DNA of 64,000 nucleotides from Pseudomonas parakoreensis (GTDB lineage: Bacteria; Pseudomonadota; Gammaproteobacteria; Pseudomonadales; Pseudomonadaceae): positions 248,001-312,000 of the forward strand of contig NZ_BQHY01000003.1 in NCBI RefSeq assembly GCF_021602155.1, in the 5' to 3' direction. Position 1 is the stretch's first letter; each line of letters begins with the position of its first letter. The notes below the pieces were generated by a model. That model did not search any database. It was not told the DNA's origin and saw only the letters and a program-made list of their open reading frames with translations. Both the position numbers and the translations under genes were made by a program. Shown piece after piece: positions 59,835 to 64,000 of this stretch.

Positions 59835-60986
59835 ATGAAGCTGCTTTGGCCTGCTCAAATTACCCATAGCGCCCTACAGCAGTCGCTTGATGAGGCGAGG
59901 CTGTTCGACGTCGCGAATCACTTTGCCTCCAAGAAATTTGCTCCCTCATCTGGGATACCTCTCATAATCGACAATTCGAACTCCATCGTTAGAGAGGCTA
60001 GTTATTTTCTTCAGGAAAAACTGTTTTACTCACCCGCATACCAAACCGATAAAACCGTTAAGACTTACGCGGAATGTTTGGCTGCTTGGTTTGACTATGC
60101 AGAAAAGAGTGGTTTTGATTGGAGGCGCGCGACTCCAAGAGTCATTTTAAGATATCGGAATTCAATAAAAAATACTATTAGTGAGAAAACTAATCGGCTG
60201 CTCGCGGTGCGCACGATAAATCTAAGGCTCGTGGTTGTCTCTGAATTTTATGAGTTCTATTGGTCTAGGCTATCGTTGCAGCCTTCACCAAGTGCGCAGA
60301 TTTATCATGATAGCTTGCAAGAGCTATCAAGGCTGAAGCTGAACCTTCGAGGGGGAATTAAGAAGCAAAGGAGTATTCCTGTCGCCGCCTGCAATGCATT
60401 GGTAGCTAATTTGCATGGCGTGCACAAGTTGATTTTTGTATGGTCGGTCTCAACCGGATTGCGCATTGGTGCACTGCTGAATGTCAAGTTAGTTGATTTC
60501 GAGCAACTATGTAGTGAGGTCTCTGATCGTTTTGTCTTTGTACTTTCTAAAGGGGGTAAGGTAGTCCACGCTTATGTTCCGAGGTTAGTCATTGAGAGAA
60601 CAAGCCGGTACGTGGAAATAGATAGGGTTTTGAGCCTGGGACGAGAAATCAAGTCTGGTCGCCCTCCTGAGGCGTTGTTCTTGAACTCCACAGGGACACC
60701 GGTCTCCTATAGCTGCTATTACTCTGCATTTAAAAGAGCTTGCTCTACAATTAGAATTAAGGCCAACCCTCATCAAGCGCGAAATACGTTTGCGACAGTG
60801 GTGGAAAGAAGGATGTCGACGTCTCCAGCATTCAATGATCTTGATTCAGTAAAGGTTATGCAGGGGTTGTTGAGTCATGCGTCTTCAGAAACAACAGAGG
60901 ATTACCTGGATTCGATTGTTTCTAATAACAGCGATGTACTCGCACTGCTTGAAGATGTGGCCGGCGATATTGCGGGGGGCGTATGA
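59835..60986 (+). CDS. intA: Tyrosine recombinase (IntA-like), element 2
   Basis: A 383-residue recombinase with GGAGG 6 bases before the ATG. Catalytic residues: Arg210 (S-T-G-L-R-I-G-A-L), His313-x-x-Arg316 (H-Q-A-R), His348 (L-L-S-H-A-S) and Tyr357 (E-D-Y-L-D-S). It starts about 42 bases from the comM junction and overlaps the next gene by four bases (ATGA). Confidence 0.88.
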   Translation: MKLLWPAQITHSALQQSLDEARLFDVANHFASKKFAPSSGIPLIIDNSNSIVREASYFLQEKLFYSPAYQTDKTVKTYAECLAAWFDYAEKSGFDWRRATPRVILRYRNSIKNTISEKTNRLLAVRTINLRLVVVSEFYEFYWSRLSLQPSPSAQIYHDSLQELSRLKLNLRGGIKKQRSIPVAACNALVANLHGVHKLIFVWSVSTGLRIGALLNVKLVDFEQLCSEVSDRFVFVLSKGGKVVHAYVPRLVIERTSRYVEIDRVLSLGREIKSGRPPEALFLNSTGTPVSYSCYYSAFKRACSTIRIKANPHQARNTFATVVERRMSTSPAFNDLDSVKVMQGLLSHASSETTEDYLDSIVSNNSDVLALLEDVAGDIAGGV

Positions 60987-62614
60987 GTAGGCCACTAGAA
61001 GCAAAGTTTTATGATCCGGAACGCAAGCGGTGGAATACCTATGATTTTGAAATCGTTGGCCTGGACCACACGATTGCTCAAGACCTTAAGGATGCCTTCG
61101 TAGAGCTAGTAGGACACTACCACCCTAGGAGCAGGATACAAGCGTGGAGGTCGACAAGACTACTTTGCTCCTGCATTGTCGAGCGAAAGATATCTTTTGA
61201 AGATGATTGCAAAGATATTCTCGCTGGATATGCGCTGTTCTTGGATAGTGGTAAAAGGCTAAAGAAAACTATTGGTTCACATTATAATTTTGCTCGTCGC
61301 TTGGTTGATTGGCTCTCAGGAGTTAGCGAATCTATTTTTTGGAAACGCCAGGTGATTCAGTTATTCGATTTTACTCGTGAGCGTAAAAACAATCGAGATA
61401 ATGATGTTTCGTATAAGGATCTGCAGCGAATAGTCTCGGTGTGCAAAAAGGAAATCGCGGGTGTAACAAAGGATTTTGCGGTTAGCCGCGCTATCGGAAA
61501 AGGTGAAGCTGTATCGCATCCTGATTTGACTGCAGAGGACATTGAGGTTATATCGGTTTTGATTGGCGCAGCAAAAGAGAATGCGTGGACGCGGGCAGAG
61601 ATAAGAGCAAAAATTGGCCGCACTATAAATCTCATTAGCCTGAAGAAATTTCGGCACTATCGTGAATTAACCTATAGAGCGGCCCTGCCGATTTATATTT
61701 TGCTTTTAGTTGAGATGGCCGCAAATCCAGTTGCGCTCATGGAAATAGAGGCGACCTGTTATGATACCGACCCGGCAGATGAAACTCGGGCTTTTATCCG
61801 GTGGGAGAAGGGGCGGTCAGGTAGGGAGCAACAACTCTCCTTTCTCAACGCAGGTAAATACTCAGCGCCAAGTTTGATTGAGCTAGTGCTCACCTTGACT
61901 GAGACAACTAGACATCTAGCCCAACCAGGCGATGAACGGCTTTTATTTTTGATACGCACCGGTCATGTCGCGAGGAGGTTCTGCGTGCAGTCCCTTCATA
62001 ATTACCTCTCCGATTTTAGGGATCTGTATGGTTTTCCGTATTTTAACTTCAGCGACTTACGAAAAGCGGTTTCGGCTTTTATAAAAAACAAAAAGACAGC
62101 AAAAGACGCCAAGAATCATCTGCAGCATAAAGATATAGCGACTACAAATAGATTTTATTTGAATGGTAAGCAAGCGCAGCAGGATAGCTATGAGAAAGTT
62201 GCTGCTTATCAAGGGGAGTTGATCACCGCGGTGTTAGCTGACGAAACAGATGGCCAGTCAAGATACTCAACTCTTTTTGGCTTCTCATGCCATGGTGCAA
62301 AGGAAGGCAGGGCTCCTAATTCAGTAAGGGGAGAAGACTGTCTTGAGTTTCTTTCATGTGCAACCTGTCCGAATGCGCTGGTGGTAGTGGACGATCCAAG
62401 ATTCGTTGCTAGAATTATAAAGTCCCAGATGGCCCTTGAAAAGATGGAGCGGGAATGCCAGCTTTCGGCTGATCAAATTATGCGCTTTGAATCTGTGTTT
62501 CGCCCAATACTTTCTATTATTTCTGAGCAAATAGTTCCACGTATTTCGCGCAAAGTGATCGACCGGGCTGAGCGTATGTTGGATCAACTGCCAGAATTGC
62601 CGATGGTGTATTGA
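60983..62614 (+). CDS. tfp: Tyrosine-recombinase-fold protein without Arg I (Tfp-like), element 2
   Basis: A 543-residue protein. Where the first catalytic Arg is expected it reads M-A-A-N-P-V-A-L-M-E (no Arg); the HxxR box is S-D-L-R (357-360); His382 and Tyr392 (L-Q-H-K-D-I-A-T-T-N-R-F-Y) remain. It carries the same CX5CX2C signature as its counterpart in element 1 (Cys453, Cys459, Cys462: C-L-E-F-L-S-C-A-T-C). Middle gene of the trio; probably a structural or accessory member of the recombination complex. Confidence 0.82.
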   Translation: MSRPLEAKFYDPERKRWNTYDFEIVGLDHTIAQDLKDAFVELVGHYHPRSRIQAWRSTRLLCSCIVERKISFEDDCKDILAGYALFLDSGKRLKKTIGSHYNFARRLVDWLSGVSESIFWKRQVIQLFDFTRERKNNRDNDVSYKDLQRIVSVCKKEIAGVTKDFAVSRAIGKGEAVSHPDLTAEDIEVISVLIGAAKENAWTRAEIRAKIGRTINLISLKKFRHYRELTYRAALPIYILLLVEMAANPVALMEIEATCYDTDPADETRAFIRWEKGRSGREQQLSFLNAGKYSAPSLIELVLTLTETTRHLAQPGDERLLFLIRTGHVARRFCVQSLHNYLSDFRDLYGFPYFNFSDLRKAVSAFIKNKKTAKDAKNHLQHKDIATTNRFYLNGKQAQQDSYEKVAAYQGELITAVLADETDGQSRYSTLFGFSCHGAKEGRAPNSVRGEDCLEFLSCATCPNALVVVDDPRFVARIIKSQMALEKMERECQLSADQIMRFESVFRPILSIISEQIVPRISRKVIDRAERMLDQLPELPMVY

Positions 62615-62615
62615 G

Positions 62616-64000
62616 ATGGAAAATCCAATCCTATTGCCTCAGCACTATTCACTCGTCACTGACGGTCTGGCAAAGTATGGTTGCGAATTTGATGATGATA
62701 TTTGGACTTTTACAAATCCAAATCGTGACTCTATTGCTGACCGCCCGACACTATTTAAGTGGCCCAAAATATTGGTCGAACCTTACAATCTCTCTCCGCA
62801 CTATGCAGGGCTTTTAAAATCAGTTGCCGCATGCATGCTTGTAGGCTTGGCAGGGGTTCGATATTCGCCAGAGACGGTGAAGGTGAAATTAACATATATC
62901 CGAAGGCTCTTCTTTGGCGCACATGAAAAAGGCTTCCCAAAGTTAGCTACGATGACGGCAATGCAAGCTCAAAAAATAATAGAAGAGCTATTTTTAAATA
63001 ATGGCGAAAAGAAGCACTGCAATAAAACTATTGGTCAATGCTTGTTTAGCATAAATCTCGTTCATCGTTTATCCTCTTACACGGGCGATGGATTTGAATC
63101 CGAACCATTTCCAACAAAAGTTCGCAAACGGATTTTGTTTGGTTTTCGCGAGTTGGAGGAGTGGGAGGCGCCCCCTAATAATGCATCGTTTTATTTGCTT
63201 AGGCAGGCAATAAAACTTATCGACACCTGCACTGAATGCCTTCTGCGGGTGTATGGTAAATATGTTGGGGCGGTGGATAATATAAAAGCCCAAGGGGTAA
63301 CTAATAGAGCGGCTGTTGCAAAATATGCTGATAGTGTAATCTCAAACGAGATTTTCAGCTTTGGCCCCGGCTTAGGTCAGTCCTTAGAGTCACTAAAGGC
63401 GAGTCGCCAGCAAGATATCTCCACGCTTCTTTGCCACATTCAGACCGCATGCTTCATTGTGATTACATTTACAACTGCGCCCCGTATTAGTGAGGTGCGG
63501 CGAGCTAGGGTTGGCAGTATTAGTAAGCGTAAGCACTATACTGGAAGGGAATACTATTATTATAGTTCTGCTCGATCTAAGAAGAGGTATTCGGCAGATC
63601 TTGAGAGTAGCTATGGAGATCAAGGTGAGGATGACCCATGGGTACTATCCAGTGCGGCCGTGAAAGCATTTGAAACGCTTACTAGACTTTCCGCGCCCGC
63701 CCGATTGGCCAGTGGCACGGATAATCTCTGGTTGGTTTCAAGTGGGGATACCCTGTGGCCATTTTTCCCAAAAGTAGGCTTCAACGTCATTGGTGTTACT
63801 GCGGTAAATATAAGGTTAAATACCTTTGCTAAGTTTATTGGGCTGAGTGAGGTCACTGGCTGGAGTGGAAGGTTACACTCTCATATGGGGCGGAAGTTAT
63901 TCGCTCGATTCGTCGCGATGCGCGATCGTTCTGCTTTAGGTGATCTGGCAGTCCAGTACTCGCATACTTCGGCATATAGTGTTGATATTAGCTATGCCAA
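62616..64000 (+). CDS. intB: Large tyrosine recombinase (IntB-like), element 2, 3' end missing
   Basis: An open frame of 461 codons from the ATG at 62616 (M-E-N-P-I-L-L-P) to the end of the window without a stop. It begins one base after the stop of the previous gene (TGAGATG). Catalytic residues: Arg near 290 (T-A-P-R-I-S-E-V-R), His423-x-x-Arg426 (S-H-M-G-R), a later His (Q-Y-S-H-T-S-A-Y) and a Tyr near 458 (D-I-S-Y). The third gene of the trio; its end and any accessory gene are outside the window. Confidence 0.85.
   Translation, partial: MENPILLPQHYSLVTDGLAKYGCEFDDDIWTFTNPNRDSIADRPTLFKWPKILVEPYNLSPHYAGLLKSVAACMLVGLAGVRYSPETVKVKLTYIRRLFFGAHEKGFPKLATMTAMQAQKIIEELFLNNGEKKHCNKTIGQCLFSINLVHRLSSYTGDGFESEPFPTKVRKRILFGFRELEEWEAPPNNASFYLLRQAIKLIDTCTECLLRVYGKYVGAVDNIKAQGVTNRAAVAKYADSVISNEIFSFGPGLGQSLESLKASRQQDISTLLCHIQTACFIVITFTTAPRISEVRRARVGSISKRKHYTGREYYYYSSARSKKRYSADLESSYGDQGEDDPWVLSSAAVKAFETLTRLSAPARLASGTDNLWLVSSGDTLWPFFPKVGFNVIGVTAVNIRLNTFAKFIGLSEVTGWSGRLHSHMGRKLFARFVAMRDRSALGDLAVQYSHTSAYSVDISYA

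Larger units (their letters stand above)
59793..64000 (+). mobile_element. SE-like integrative element 2 in comM (left end, continues past window)
   Basis: A second AT-rich element beginning at the comM break around 59793, with AATTAGGATACCGGGCTACA as its first bases. Its genes read rightward: recombinase, Arg-I-less recombinase-fold protein, large recombinase. They are only distantly similar to those of element 1, so this is a different family member rather than a copy. The other end and any cargo lie outside the window. Confidence 0.82.

Overview
This 64 kb window comes from a Pseudomonas chromosome, most likely the P. fluorescens group. The GC-rich coding sequence, the RecG-OxyR, Rph-YicC-Gmk-RpoZ-SpoT, Crc-PyrE, ArgB-AlgC-Dut-CoaBC-RadC and RpmB-RpmG clusters, and the P. 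fluorescens-type REP inverted pairs between genes all point that way. The order of the first 52 kb follows the order I know from the corresponding part of the P. aeruginosa chromosome.

Layout. 0-7.4 kb: the end of an SCP2-like protein, an HDOD protein, recG, oxyR and a tonB-exbD-exbB operon. 7.5-15.2 kb: an SDR enzyme, a lipoprotein, ridA, spoT, rpoZ, gmk, yicC, rph and a DUF4870 membrane protein. 15.3-24.7 kb: crc, pyrE, argB, algC, dut, coaBC, radC, a peptide-binding protein and rpmB-rpmG. 24.8-38.7 kb: mainly amine and D-amino-acid catabolism (cupin, kauB/pauC-like dehydrogenase, MFS, phospholipase-D-like lipoprotein, MocR regulator, DUF1127, pauB-like oxidase, YkgJ-like protein, lrp, dadA-ridA-dadX, pauR, cycB). 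38.8-51.6 kb: acetyl-CoA hydrolase/transferase, xpt, rep, a GGDEF-EAL protein, a MATE pump, a LysR regulator, a chemoreceptor and a DUF4432 epimerase-like protein.

At 51.6 kb the picture changes. comM (yifB, Mg-chelatase-like AAA+ helicase of natural transformation) is broken into pieces. Its C-terminal 149 codons are at 51597-52046 and an in-frame 46-codon middle piece is at 59655-59792. The N-terminal part must lie beyond the window. Between the pieces is an AT-rich element of about 7.6 kb, and a second, different AT-rich element starts right after the middle piece and runs off the window. Each carries a trio of tyrosine-recombinase genes starting close to the comM junction: an intact recombinase, a recombinase-fold protein lacking the first catalytic arginine, and a large intact recombinase. 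The first element adds a small coiled-coil protein. This gene set (intA-tfp-intB-srap) is that of the strand-biased circularizing integrative elements (SE) described in Vibrio; the assignment here is from reading the proteins and needs a search.

The cargo of the first element is two overlapping genes: a small Pol-beta-type nucleotidyltransferase and a DUF262 (ParB/Srx-fold) protein without a nuclease domain. DUF262 proteins are common in phage-defence systems, so this pair is the best candidate in the window for an undescribed defence or toxin-antitoxin module. The two elements differ in protein sequence but share a promoter-end motif (ATACC, then TACACTGTA) and a CX5CX2C signature in the second protein of each trio.
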